Source: Clostridium punense
Lineage (GTDB): Bacteria; Bacillota; Clostridia; Clostridiales; Clostridiaceae
Direction of reading: 5' to 3'
Length of the DNA stretch: 64,000 nt
NCBI RefSeq assembly: GCF_017874425.1
Contig: NZ_JAGGLL010000007.1
Span: 85,984 to 149,983 of the forward strand
Numbering within the stretch: the stretch's first letter is position 1; the number at the start of each line of letters is the position of its first letter. Made by a program: the position numbers and the translations under genes. A model generated the notes under the pieces. The model ran no database searches. It worked only from the letters and a program-made list of their open reading frames with translations, and was not told where the DNA came from. This document shows, piece by piece, positions 10,065 to 17,763 of the stretch.

Positions 10065-10090
10065 AAAGCCAGATAAAACCCATTATATTT

Positions 10091-10139
10091 TAGGTACACA
10101 GGAGTTCTAATTACTTTAGTCCTGTGTACCTAGATTTTT
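10091..10139 (+). terminator. Intrinsic terminator of the maltodextrin operon
   Basis: A perfect 13-bp stem pairs 10091-10103 (TAGGTACACAGGA) with 10120-10132 and has a 16-nt loop; the sequence GATTTTTG follows. It lies just after the phosphorylase gene and closes the operon ahead of the separately expressed glucokinase. Confidence 0.85.
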
Positions 10140-10181
10140 GTAGAATAGATAAATTAAATGAATTATAATTATAATATATAG

Positions 10182-10238
10182 AATGCAATAAACATAGTGC
10201 ATAGGTAGAGCTAAGTCTATTTTGCATTTTTTTAACAT
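10182..10238 (+). terminator. Second terminator-like hairpin upstream of glucokinase
   Basis: AATGCAA (10182-10188) pairs with TTGCATT (10222-10228), with an inner ATAG/CTAT pairing, and is followed by a run of T. A TATAAT-like box lies just upstream at about 10169-10174. It could be a backup terminator, or the terminator of a very short leader RNA in the 263-bp gap before the glucokinase gene. No riboswitch class was recognised. Confidence 0.45.
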
Positions 10239-10327
10239 AAGCTGCCTAAAATTATAAAAAATATTACAACTTATATAATTAAGAGGCTTAGAATATTTGT
10301 ACTAAAAGCAAAGCAGGGAGGACCACC

Positions 10328-11269
10328 ATGTATATAGGGGTAGATTTAGGAGGAACAAATATTGCAGTTGGCTTAGTAGATGAAAACAGTGTTTTAAAAT
10401 ATCATAAGTCTACACCAACCAGAGCAGAACGAGGTTCAGAAGAAGTTATTAAAGATATCATTGGCCTAATTAATGAAACAATAAGAGATTATGGAATAAG
10501 TAAAGAGAATATTAAAGCTATTGGTATAGGTGTGCCTGGAATTGCTGACCCTACTTCAGGAGAGGTAATTTACTGTGTTAACTTAGGGTGGAATAACATA
10601 CCTTTAAAGGAAACGCTTGAAACTGAGTTAAGCATTCCAGTGTTTGTAGACAATGATGCCACAGTAGCTGGACTTGCAGAGTATAAGATTGGAGCTATGA
10701 AGGATTGTGAAAGTGGAGTGTTCATAACCTTGGGTACTGGCGTTGGTGGAGGTATTGTTATTAATGGAAGGGTTAGATCAGGCTTTAATGGAGTAGGGGC
10801 TGAAATTGGTCATATGATAGTTGGAGAAAACTTTTATGATTGCAATTGTGGCCGTAATGGGTGTCTAGAAACCTTTGCTTCCTCAACTGCCTTAATTAAA
10901 TACACAGAAAAATTAATTAATGAGGGCAAGGAAACTTCCATAGTTAGAAAGGTAAAGGGTAACTTAGAAGAAGTTAATGGGAAAGTAATATTTGAAGCTG
11001 CAATAGAAGGAGATTATGTAGCCAATAAAGCTGTGGATAGACTGGTAAAGTACTTAGCCATTGGTATTACCAATATCATAAATATCTTGGACCCAGAAAC
11101 AATAGCACTTGGGGGAGGACTTTCTGGAGCAGGGGAGTTTCTTTTAAAAAAAGTTCAGAAGGAAGTTGAAGCAGTAAGGTATATGAAGATGATGCCTATT
11201 GGAAAGATAGTTCTTGCAACCCTTGGAAATGAAGCCGGAATTATTGGAGCTGCAGCTTTAGGAATGTAG
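10328..11269 (+). CDS. glcK: ROK-family glucokinase
   Basis: This 313-residue kinase should phosphorylate intracellular glucose released by the GH31 and MalQ enzymes, using ATP. The N-terminal phosphate loop is 'GVDLGGTNIAVGLVD'. The catalytic Asp lies in 'VFVDNDATVAG', the second phosphate motif is 'ITLGTGVGGGIV', and the ROK zinc-binding segment is 'CNCGRNGCLE', preceded by 'GAEIGHM'. There is no N-terminal helix-turn-helix, so it is a kinase and not a ROK repressor. A GGGAGGACCACC site precedes the ATG. Terminators separate it from the maltodextrin operon, but the pathway link is clear. Confidence 0.93.
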   Translation: MYIGVDLGGTNIAVGLVDENSVLKYHKSTPTRAERGSEEVIKDIIGLINETIRDYGISKENIKAIGIGVPGIADPTSGEVIYCVNLGWNNIPLKETLETELSIPVFVDNDATVAGLAEYKIGAMKDCESGVFITLGTGVGGGIVINGRVRSGFNGVGAEIGHMIVGENFYDCNCGRNGCLETFASSTALIKYTEKLINEGKETSIVRKVKGNLEEVNGKVIFEAAIEGDYVANKAVDRLVKYLAIGITNIINILDPETIALGGGLSGAGEFLLKKVQKEVEAVRYMKMMPIGKIVLATLGNEAGIIGAAALGM

Positions 11270-11701
11270 GGTTAAAGGGAGCTCATTAAAAATTATTTTG
11301 GGAAGAGACTCCCAAATTTATAAATTTTAGTAATACTAACAACTATGACAATGTGAATGTTATAATAAAGTTTTATATTTATGATTCGTATTTTATTTTG
11401 ATTGAACATTGCTAAGATTAATATTCATAAGCTGAATAAATATAATAAAACATATTACATTAATGTCTAAACATTAGATTAAATTATGCCCCTCCCAAAG
11501 TTATAAATTATGGGAGGGGTAAAGTCTTAGTAATATATTTTTATCTGGAAGCCCAAATTGATATAAATTCAGTGCTTAATTGAGGAATCCAATTAGTTAA
11601 TTAAGCTTTATAATCTTCATTCCTTAAGGGCACATAGATAGATAAAATTAGTACTAGCTATAAAATTATAGAATTTTATAGCTAGTAACACCTAACTAAG
11701 G
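11270..11701. other. Intergenic region with three inverted repeats, no gene seen
   Basis: This 432-bp stretch lies between the converging glucokinase and DUF2680 genes. Hairpin TTTGGGA/TCCCAAA (11297-11316) followed by TTTATAAATTTT probably ends glcK transcription. A second stem CCCCTCCCA/TGGGAGGGG (11489-11519) has no U-run. A 15-bp stem at 11653-11686 serves the minus-strand gene. The rest is AT-rich and no convincing reading frame with a ribosome binding site was seen. Confidence 0.6.
11653..11686 (-). terminator. Terminator of the DUF2680 gene
   Basis: A perfect 15-bp stem pairs 11653-11667 (ACTAGCTATAAAATT) with 11672-11686, with a 4-nt ATAG loop, 15 bp beyond the stop codon at 11702. 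Read on the minus strand it is followed by a T-containing stretch (ACTAATTTTATC). Confidence 0.7.
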
Positions 11702-12259
11702 TTAATTTCCATTACTTAAGTTGCCACAAGTACCTCTGTTTACACCTTTCATACCAGCACCATTACCCATTCCTTTGCCAGCACCTCTTCTTTGTCCATT
11801 TTCTCCACCAATGTTGCCATTACCTTTTCCTTTTTCTCCTTCACCTGGAGTAGTGCAAGGAGCAGAGTTCTCTTCTATTCTAGCTTTTATGGCTTCACCT
11901 TGTTCTTTTGTTACTGAACCACTATTTATAGCTTCGTCAATAGATTTGATTTTTTCTTCAACCATAGTTGACTTAAACTCTTCAGCAGTAATTCCTTTTT
12001 CACTTACCAAATCATACATTGTTTTACCAGCAGCTCTGCCTTCAGTTATAGTAGTTTCTTCTATGCCAAACTTTTCTTTTAACAGGTTTGTCATAAAGTC
12101 ATAGCCTTTTACACCAGTGATTCCTCTAAGGCCAGAACCTTGGCAAACTGCATAGTTACTATTAGAAGGAGTTGTTGTGTCTGAACTAGCATAAGCAGTA
12201 GCACAAGCTCCTAGGGCTAAGGTTAAGGTTAATACCATCATAAGATTTTTCTTTTTCAT
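11702..12259 (-). CDS. Secreted DUF2680-like protein with Gly/Asn-rich tail
   Basis: The ATG at 12259 is preferred over an in-frame ATG at 12274, because a GGAGGT site lies inside that longer version, 8 bases before the chosen start. The 185-residue product has a signal peptide; cleavage could be at 'AYA-SS', or at a lipobox-like 'LGAC', making a lipoprotein. The middle (about residues 55-110) resembles DUF2680: 'K.GiTaEEFKS', 'IDEAI.sGsvTkEQgeaIKaRI'. The last 60 residues are rich in Gly, Asn and basic residues with little complexity. Function is unknown. It lies downstream of and in line with the two-component genes at 12633-14674, and a 26-bp box shared with the pyruvate:ferredoxin oxidoreductase gene lies about 206 bp upstream. 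Confidence 0.75.
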   Translation of the reverse strand: MKKKNLMMVLTLTLALGACATAYASSDTTTPSNSNYAVCQGSGLRGITGVKGYDFMTNLLKEKFGIEETTITEGRAAGKTMYDLVSEKGITAEEFKSTMVEEKIKSIDEAINSGSVTKEQGEAIKARIEENSAPCTTPGEGEKGKGNGNIGGENGQRRGAGKGMGNGAGMKGVNRGTCGNLSNGN

Positions 12260-12464
12260 TTCAATTACCTCCATAAAATTTTATTATTTTATTATTTAAT
12301 AAAATAAGTTTGTAAGATAACTAGATAAATACATAAGCTCTTATCTTAATAAATGACTTTACTAAAATTCTTTATTATAAAAATTTAATTGTAGAACTTA
12401 TAAAATACTCTCTAATTAGTCCATATATAAATAATAGCTAGAAACTTTGATAATACTATGGGGT

Positions 12465-12490
12465 AATTGTGATAAATTTGTGAAATATGA
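12465..12490. promoter_or_regulatory. 26-bp box with TTGTGA-N5-TTGTGA direct repeats, copy 1
   Basis: Identical over 26 bp to 21508-21533. It holds two TTGTGA half-sites (12467-12472 and 12478-12483) with an 11-bp period, the spacing used by OmpR/PhoB-family response regulators. Read on the minus strand, a TATTAT -10 candidate (12455-12450) follows 11 bp after the last half-site, an arrangement compatible with activation of the DUF2680 gene. That the neighbouring regulator binds here is inference. Confidence 0.55.
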
Positions 12491-12535
12491 GCTTGCTTAG
12501 GATACTTTTAACTTAATTATCTTCAAAAAGCTTTA

Positions 12536-12587
12536 AGGGAACCAATGAAGGTTCCACGTACAAGTTAAGTCCTCACTATAGTTCCCT
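12536..12587 (-). terminator. Terminator of the histidine kinase gene, with alternative pairing
   Basis: On the minus strand GGAACC (12555-12550) pairs with GGTTCC (12543-12538), followed by CTTAAAGCTTTTTG, which forms a terminator. AGGGAAC (12587-12581) can instead pair with GTTCCCT (12542-12536), overlapping the same 3' arm. The outer stem could also simply extend a branched hairpin. Confidence 0.5.
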
Positions 12588-12632
12588 AGATACAGATAAT
12601 ATTAAAAGTTTACAAGAGTTTAATCTAATAAA

Positions 12633-13949
12633 TTAATCTTTATATACTAGAGATTCTTTGGGAATTAGGAAATAAAACTCAGTACCATTTTCTGTGGAAC
12701 TAGTAACGCCATATTGAAAGCCATGAAGCTTTAAAATTTCACTGCAAATTGGAAGTCCAAGTCCCATACCACCACTTTGAGAATCTTTATAATACCTGTT
12801 CCAAATATCCTTTAAATTATCTGATTGAATACCTATACCATAGTCAATAACTGAAATCTTTATATGATTGATTTCATCAGTGGATAGAATGTTAATCTTA
12901 CTATTTTCCTTACTAAACTTAATTGCATTATCAATAAAATTATATAGAACTCTTTCTAAATGTTTTTTATCTACGTTAACCCATAGTGGTAAAGAACTAC
13001 AATTTATTGAAAGCTTCTTTTTAGAGACCATAGGCTGAAACTTTGCTATGGTTTCCTCTAATAACGTAGGCAAATGGGTTAGCTCTTTATTGAGAACAAA
13101 AGCTCCTTGCTGGAATTTAGAAAGATGAAGTAAGTCTACTACTAAATTATTAAGTCTATCTACTTCCTTAATTATTTCAAGGGAGTACTTCCTTTGATTT
13201 TCTTCAGTTAGCAAACCATCATAAATAGCTTCACTATAGCTTCTAATTACACTAAGAGGGGTTTTAAAATCATGGGATACGTTAGCAACAAAATCTCTTT
13301 GAAGGGTATCTTTTCTCTTAAGTTCTAAAGCCATCTTTTCAACACTACAGGCTAAAGCTTCAATTTCATCCTTACTACTTATGCTTAATTTTAAATCAAA
13401 ATTTCCTTTTGATATTTCACCAGCCGCATTTTCTAATTGTAAAATGGGTTTAGTGAACTTTTTTCCCAAATATGAAATAAGAGGGAGAGATAATAAAAGG
13501 GCTAAAACAAAAATTACAAGTAATATTATATAAACACCCTTTAAATAATCAGAAGAGTACTTATTATTTTGAAAAACTACTATATCTCCTAAAGGGGTTT
13601 CTAGTCTAAAATAGAGAAATTCAGCCCCCATAGAGTTCTTAAACTTTCCCTTCCTACTAAAATCTCCAGCAGTTAGATTTTGAAGGAAGGGCATCATTCC
13701 CATTTTGCCATGTGTTAAAGAGGTTACTTTTTCATCTTTAATTAAAAGAACACTTACCTCAATATCAGTTAAAGGTTCAGAAGAATTTATTCTTTCATAA
13801 ACATCTTTTGCTGAGTTTTCTAAATGCCTATATTGCTCATACATATAAAATTTTGATAAAAATATGCTACTTCCAAGAAAACAAAGAACTATAACAAAGG
13901 ATATTATGCCTAAAAAATACTTAGATAGCTTAAAGGTAATTTTATTCAT
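12633..13949 (-). CDS. Membrane sensor histidine kinase
   Basis: This 438-residue HK has two transmembrane helices (about residues 8-32 and 140-163) flanking an extracytoplasmic sensor domain of about 105 residues. A HAMP linker (residues 165-215) follows. The DHp helix carries phospho-accepting His226 in 'SHDFKTPLSVIRSYSEAI', and the HATPase domain shows N-box 'LYNFIDNAIKFS', G1 'DYGIGIQ' and G2 'GGMGLGLPI'. The start follows a GGAGATTAACT site, 53 bases after the response-regulator stop. The sensor stimulus is not apparent. Autophosphorylation and transfer to Asp53 of the partner regulator are expected. A DUF2680 secreted protein lies downstream. Confidence 0.93.
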   Translation of the reverse strand: MNKITFKLSKYFLGIISFVIVLCFLGSSIFLSKFYMYEQYRHLENSAKDVYERINSSEPLTDIEVSVLLIKDEKVTSLTHGKMGMMPFLQNLTAGDFSRKGKFKNSMGAEFLYFRLETPLGDIVVFQNNKYSSDYLKGVYIILLVIFVLALLLSLPLISYLGKKFTKPILQLENAAGEISKGNFDLKLSISSKDEIEALACSVEKMALELKRKDTLQRDFVANVSHDFKTPLSVIRSYSEAIYDGLLTEENQRKYSLEIIKEVDRLNNLVVDLLHLSKFQQGAFVLNKELTHLPTLLEETIAKFQPMVSKKKLSINCSSLPLWVNVDKKHLERVLYNFIDNAIKFSKENSKINILSTDEINHIKISVIDYGIGIQSDNLKDIWNRYYKDSQSGGMGLGLPICSEILKLHGFQYGVTSSTENGTEFYFLIPKESLVYKD

Positions 13950-14002
13950 AGTTAATCTCCATAAACTTATTTATTATATACTAAGTTAATCTTAAAAAGG
14001 TA

Positions 14003-14674
14003 CTAATTATTTTTCCAATCCATTTTATAACCTACTCCCCATACAGTAGATAAATAGTCTTCACAAAACTTAATTTTTTCTCTTAACTTTTTCACATGGG
14101 TATCTACAGTTCTAGAATCGCCAGCATAATCATAGCCCCATACTAAATTAAGAAGTTGTTCTCTATTAAAAACCTGACCTAAATTTTTACAAAGAAATAC
14201 TAATAAATCAAATTCTTTAGGAGTGAGAATTACAGCCTCACTATTTTCTATAACCTCCCTTTTATCCTCTACTATGGTCAGGTTAGAGAAGGTTAATCCC
14301 TTATTGGTCTTTAGTTTGCTATTCATTCTAAGATTAACTCTTAATACTAGTTCCCTCATGCTTAAGGGTTTTACCATGTAATCATCAGCACCTAATTCTA
14401 GTCCAAAGATTCTATCATCCTCTTCGCCTCTAGCTGTGGTCATTATAACTGGTGTGCTACCTAGTGATTTAATCCTTCTTAAAAGGGCCCAACCATCTTT
14501 GTTAGGAAGCATTACATCTAAAATAATTAAATCAAAAGTTTCGGTATTAATCATATCTTCAGCTTTTTTTCCATCAGAAACACAGGTAACCTGGTAATTT
14601 TCTTTTTCAAGATATAAGGTCATTACTTCGCAAAGCTTAACTTCATCTTCAATAACTAATATTTTACCTTTCAT
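14003..14674 (-). CDS. OmpR/PhoB-family response regulator
   Basis: This 223-residue protein has a receiver domain with an acidic pocket (Glu9-Asp10), phospho-acceptor Asp53 in 'LIILDVMLPNKDGW', the conserved Thr in 'VIMTTARGEE' and Lys in 'YMVKPLSMRELVLR'. A C-terminal winged-helix domain follows, with 'LTPKEFDLLVFLCKN' and 'VWGYDYAGDSRTVDTHVKKLREKI'. An AAGGAG site precedes the ATG. It forms an operon with the kinase and probably binds tandem half-sites spaced by 11 bp, as its family does. The TTGTGA-N5-TTGTGA boxes at 12467 and 21510 are candidate targets (inference). Confidence 0.94.
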   Translation of the reverse strand: MKGKILVIEDEVKLCEVMTLYLEKENYQVTCVSDGKKAEDMINTETFDLIILDVMLPNKDGWALLRRIKSLGSTPVIMTTARGEEDDRIFGLELGADDYMVKPLSMRELVLRVNLRMNSKLKTNKGLTFSNLTIVEDKREVIENSEAVILTPKEFDLLVFLCKNLGQVFNREQLLNLVWGYDYAGDSRTVDTHVKKLREKIKFCEDYLSTVWGVGYKMDWKNN

Positions 14675-15240
14675 TGGTCAACTCCTTAGAGAAATTTTTT
14701 TTATATTAATATATCATAATAATATAATATATTAGAAGAAATATCTATAACCAAAACCGGAAAATTAAATATTAACCTTATTAGAAGCCTTCAGTAGCTT
14801 TATCAAACATTTTTATGTTATAGAGTTTGAAAAAATTTAAACTATTCTTAAGTTCATATATTTTAATAAATATGTAAATTCTATGGTTAATAGGAATCTT
14901 ACTAACCATGCATTCCTATGTAAGTCACAGCACCAATAAGAAACAATAGAAAGGAAAATAGAAGCCAAGAAGTAAATAATACTTAAAATTCACATTGGTT
15001 GCTTTAAGATATTAGGAGTATAATTAACTAAATCCTAACTAAAAAGCCAATAAAAAATACAAGTATATCTCATGGAACCATACATTAATAAACAAGTATA
15101 AATAGCTATAGCTTTCAGTTATAAAGTTGTCTAAATAAGCTAATATTATATATACAGAAATCATATAAATTTAATATTGGTACACATTAAAAAGTCACGG
15201 GATTTATAAAAAACATATAAATTTCATAAAGGAGATTACT
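14675..15240. other. Long AT-rich intergenic region, divergent promoters expected
   Basis: This 566-bp stretch separates the divergent response-regulator and Suv3-like helicase genes. No reading frame with a convincing ribosome binding site, no strong hairpin and no known RNA class was recognised. A GGAG site lies 6 bases before the helicase ATG. Confidence 0.5.
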
Positions 15241-16998
15241 ATGAAAAGAGGAGTTGCAGAAAGAAACTTTAGGAAAATAAAAAACCAAGTTCATCAAATA
15301 AATGAAATCGTAAAAAATACAAAAACTAACTCCCTGTGGGAACATGAAGCTTCTGTAAGAAAAAAACTTAAACAATTAAAAGAATTTGAAAGTGCAGATT
15401 TAAGAGATTATGAATCAGTTTATGAAAGTTACTTAGAAATTTTAGAGTACATTTCTGAGAGACTCGTAAAAGACTATAATAGTAAAAACGATACTAAGTT
15501 TAACTTTAGGGATATTGTAGAAGATAACTATGAGGGGTATTTAAAGTCAGGAATAATTAGTGTTTTAATTTCTAATCATATTCCAAGGTTAGTTTCTAGT
15601 GAGTTTGATAGGGTGTTTCCTGAAAACCCTAAAGATGAATATAGAGAAGCTAGAAAAGTTAATAGAGAATTCTATCTTCATTTAGGAGAAACAAACACAG
15701 GTAAAACTTATAACGCTATGCAAAGGCTTAAGGATAGCGCTAAAGGGATATATTTATCCCCCTTAAGAATACTTGCCTTGGAAAATTATGAACGGCTAAA
15801 TAATGAGGGTGTAAAGTGTAGTCTTTTAACTGGAGAAGAAGAAATCATAGTAGAAGGTGCCACTCACATATCCTGCACTATTGAGAAGTTAGATATTGAA
15901 GAACAGTATGACATAGCCATCATAGACGAAGTACAAATGATTGATGATGACCAACGTGGGGCTGGGTGGACTAGAGCCTTGCTAGGAGTAAAGAGCAGAG
16001 AAGTTCACGTTTGTGGATCGCTAAATGCTAAAAATATTATTACTAAAATTTTGGATGATTGTGGAGAGAGTTATGTATACAAAGAATACAAAAGACAAAT
16101 TCCACTTCAATTGCAGCAGCAGAATTTTTCCTATAAAACCATTGATGAAGGTGATGCTTTAGTAGTTTTTTCTAAAAAAAGAGTTTTAGAACTTGCTTAT
16201 GAATTTGCAGATTTGGGAATAAAAGCAAGCTTAATTTATGGTGACTTACCACCAGAGGTAAGAAGAAAACAGTATGAACAGTTTATAAGGAAGGAAACAA
16301 AAATACTTATTTGCACAGATGCTATTGGCATGGGAGTCAATCTCCCTATCAAAAGAATTGTTTTTATGGATATTAAGAAATTTGACGGCAATGAGTTTAG
16401 ATTTTTAAATTCTCATGAAGTTAAGCAAATAGCTGGAAGAGCCGGAAGAAAAGGTATATATGAAGTAGGTTATGTAGCTACCGTTGGTGGAAATCAGGAC
16501 TTCTTAGAAGAGCTGCTAAATTCGGAGGATAGAGAAATTAAAGAAGCAGTGATTGGTCCTAGTGAAGCTATACTGAAGGTAAAAAGTCTTTCCTTAAGAG
16601 AAAAACTTGCTCTTTGGAGTACCAGAGAAGAAAAAATGACGTTTTATAGAAAAATGGATGTTAACGAATATTTAATTATTTTAGATAATCTAAAAAGTTA
16701 TAAGCTTCATGAAAGTGAACAATGGAAGCTTATAAGAATCCCTTTTGATGTGACTAACCCAAAACTACTAGAAGCCTTTTTATTCTATGTAGATGAGATA
16801 TTTATTGGTAAGAGAGATAAATTATCTAAGCCAACTTATAAGTTCCCCGAATTGTATGAGTTTGAAGTGTATTATCAAAAGGTTAACTTATACTATAGCT
16901 TTTCAAAGATATTTAAACTTGATTTTGATGAGCAATGGGTGCAAGAGGAAAGACTTAAGATAAGTGAAGAAATAAATAAAATATTATTGGAAATATAA
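15241..16998 (+). CDS. Suv3-like superfamily 2 RNA/DNA helicase
   Basis: The 585-residue protein has an N-terminal basic/coiled-coil-like region (residues 1-140) and then a helicase core. Motif I is 'GETNTGKT' (149-156), motif II 'DEVQ' (229-232), and the arginine-finger motif VI is 'QIAGRAGRKG' (about 395-405). The surrounding 'YLSPLRILALENYE', 'LLTGEE', 'HISCTIEKLD' and 'GWTRALLG' segments are what I recall from the mitochondrial RNA helicase Suv3, not from DEAD-box or RecQ helicases. Suv3 unwinds RNA for degradation together with PNPase or RNase II-type nucleases; a similar RNA-turnover role is plausible. It appears monocistronic; only a weak short hairpin follows. Confidence 0.8.
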   Translation: MKRGVAERNFRKIKNQVHQINEIVKNTKTNSLWEHEASVRKKLKQLKEFESADLRDYESVYESYLEILEYISERLVKDYNSKNDTKFNFRDIVEDNYEGYLKSGIISVLISNHIPRLVSSEFDRVFPENPKDEYREARKVNREFYLHLGETNTGKTYNAMQRLKDSAKGIYLSPLRILALENYERLNNEGVKCSLLTGEEEIIVEGATHISCTIEKLDIEEQYDIAIIDEVQMIDDDQRGAGWTRALLGVKSREVHVCGSLNAKNIITKILDDCGESYVYKEYKRQIPLQLQQQNFSYKTIDEGDALVVFSKKRVLELAYEFADLGIKASLIYGDLPPEVRRKQYEQFIRKETKILICTDAIGMGVNLPIKRIVFMDIKKFDGNEFRFLNSHEVKQIAGRAGRKGIYEVGYVATVGGNQDFLEELLNSEDREIKEAVIGPSEAILKVKSLSLREKLALWSTREEKMTFYRKMDVNEYLIILDNLKSYKLHESEQWKLIRIPFDVTNPKLLEAFLFYVDEIFIGKRDKLSKPTYKFPELYEFEVYYQKVNLYYSFSKIFKLDFDEQWVQEERLKISEEINKILLEI

Positions 16999-17141
16999 TT
17001 GATAAACTTTTGAAGTTTTCAAATAAATTACCTCTTATAGATTTATGTTAATTGCAGAAACTAATAAACAGATACACAAATAATACAAATCACTTATAGT
17101 TTAGCTAATAATAACTAATCATAAAAATAGGAGGGATTAAC

Positions 17142-17309
17142 ATGGCAGAAAACAGATATAAAGAAAAGCATATGGCAATGCCAATTGAAAACTTTGCAAC
17201 TGCACCACTTGCCAATAGGGAACATTTGCAACCACGAACAAGAGTGAACATACCTAGTAATAACGAGATAAGAAATGCAAAAGACTGGGTAGATGCTAAT
17301 CAAAAGTAA
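17142..17309 (+). CDS. Small DUF3787-like protein (55 aa)
   Basis: An ATG 5 bases after an AGGAGGG site opens a 55-residue frame ending in 'NAKDWVDANQK'. The pattern 'EKhMAMPIEnfaTApLANre' in the middle and the 'VNIPS...NAKdwVD.NQK' end match my memory of DUF3787, a small clostridial family of unknown function. The protein is soluble, with no membrane segment. It has its own terminator (17354-17391), which supports it as a real monocistronic gene. Assignment to the family should be confirmed by profile search. Confidence 0.7.
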   Translation: MAENRYKEKHMAMPIENFATAPLANREHLQPRTRVNIPSNNEIRNAKDWVDANQK

Positions 17310-17353
17310 AAACTTAGGCTTAAGGTGTTAAAACTTAATATATGGAGTTATGG

Positions 17354-17391
17354 TAAAGAAGTTTGATAAAAAATCAAACTTCTTTATTTTT
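17354..17391 (+). terminator. Strong terminator of the DUF3787-like gene
   Basis: A 14-bp stem pairs 17354-17367 (TAAAGAAGTTTGAT) with 17373-17386 and has an AAAAA loop, followed by TTTTT. It is probably bidirectional in effect. Confidence 0.85.
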
Positions 17392-17673
17392 GATTTTTAA
17401 TATATTTATGTTTTAATTAAGTTTATATATTTATGATTAGGACTTTTCTTAGGCTATCATATATGAAGATTAATAATCATTAATGAATGTATATACTATG
17501 ATTTATCTTTTAACTCACATTAATTTATACTCAAAATTATCTATAATACACAATTGTTTAGCCCTAAGGAAAGATATAATAAAAAACTTTTTCTATAGCG
17601 CTGCAAAGGATTTGGATTATTGGGGATAATTTCATGGAGAAAAAAGGATAAATGTAACTAATAAATATAAAGC

Positions 17674-17704
17674 CCTAAGCTTTATGATTAAACTAAAGCT
17701 TAGG
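17674..17704 (-). terminator. Terminator of pyruvate:ferredoxin oxidoreductase gene
   Basis: CCTAAGCTTTA (17674-17684) pairs with TAAAGCTTAGG (17694-17704). On the minus strand GCTTTATATTTATT follows. It lies 60 bp past the stop codon. Confidence 0.7.
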
Positions 17705-17763
17705 ACTCCAATAATGATTAATATCTTCACAAATATGTGTGAAGCAATATTACTTATTAATAA

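Larger units (their letters stand above)
12260..12632. other. Intergenic region carrying the DUF2680 promoter region and a shared 26-bp box
   Basis: This 373-bp gap holds three things: an AT-rich leader next to the DUF2680 gene; the 12465-12490 box described separately; and overlapping inverted repeats at 12536-12587. No additional gene was seen. Confidence 0.6.
17310..17763. other. Intergenic region between converging genes
   Basis: This 454-bp stretch contains the terminator of the small protein gene (17354-17391), the oxidoreductase terminator (17674-17704) and a smaller CTTCACA/TGTGAAG hairpin (17725-17744). No further gene was seen. Confidence 0.6.

Noticed and set aside
17115..17303. 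Minus-strand frame of 62 codons at the DUF3787-like locus
   Set aside because: The plus-strand 55-codon frame has an AGGAGGG site, a recognisable end motif and a terminator; the minus frame has none of these.
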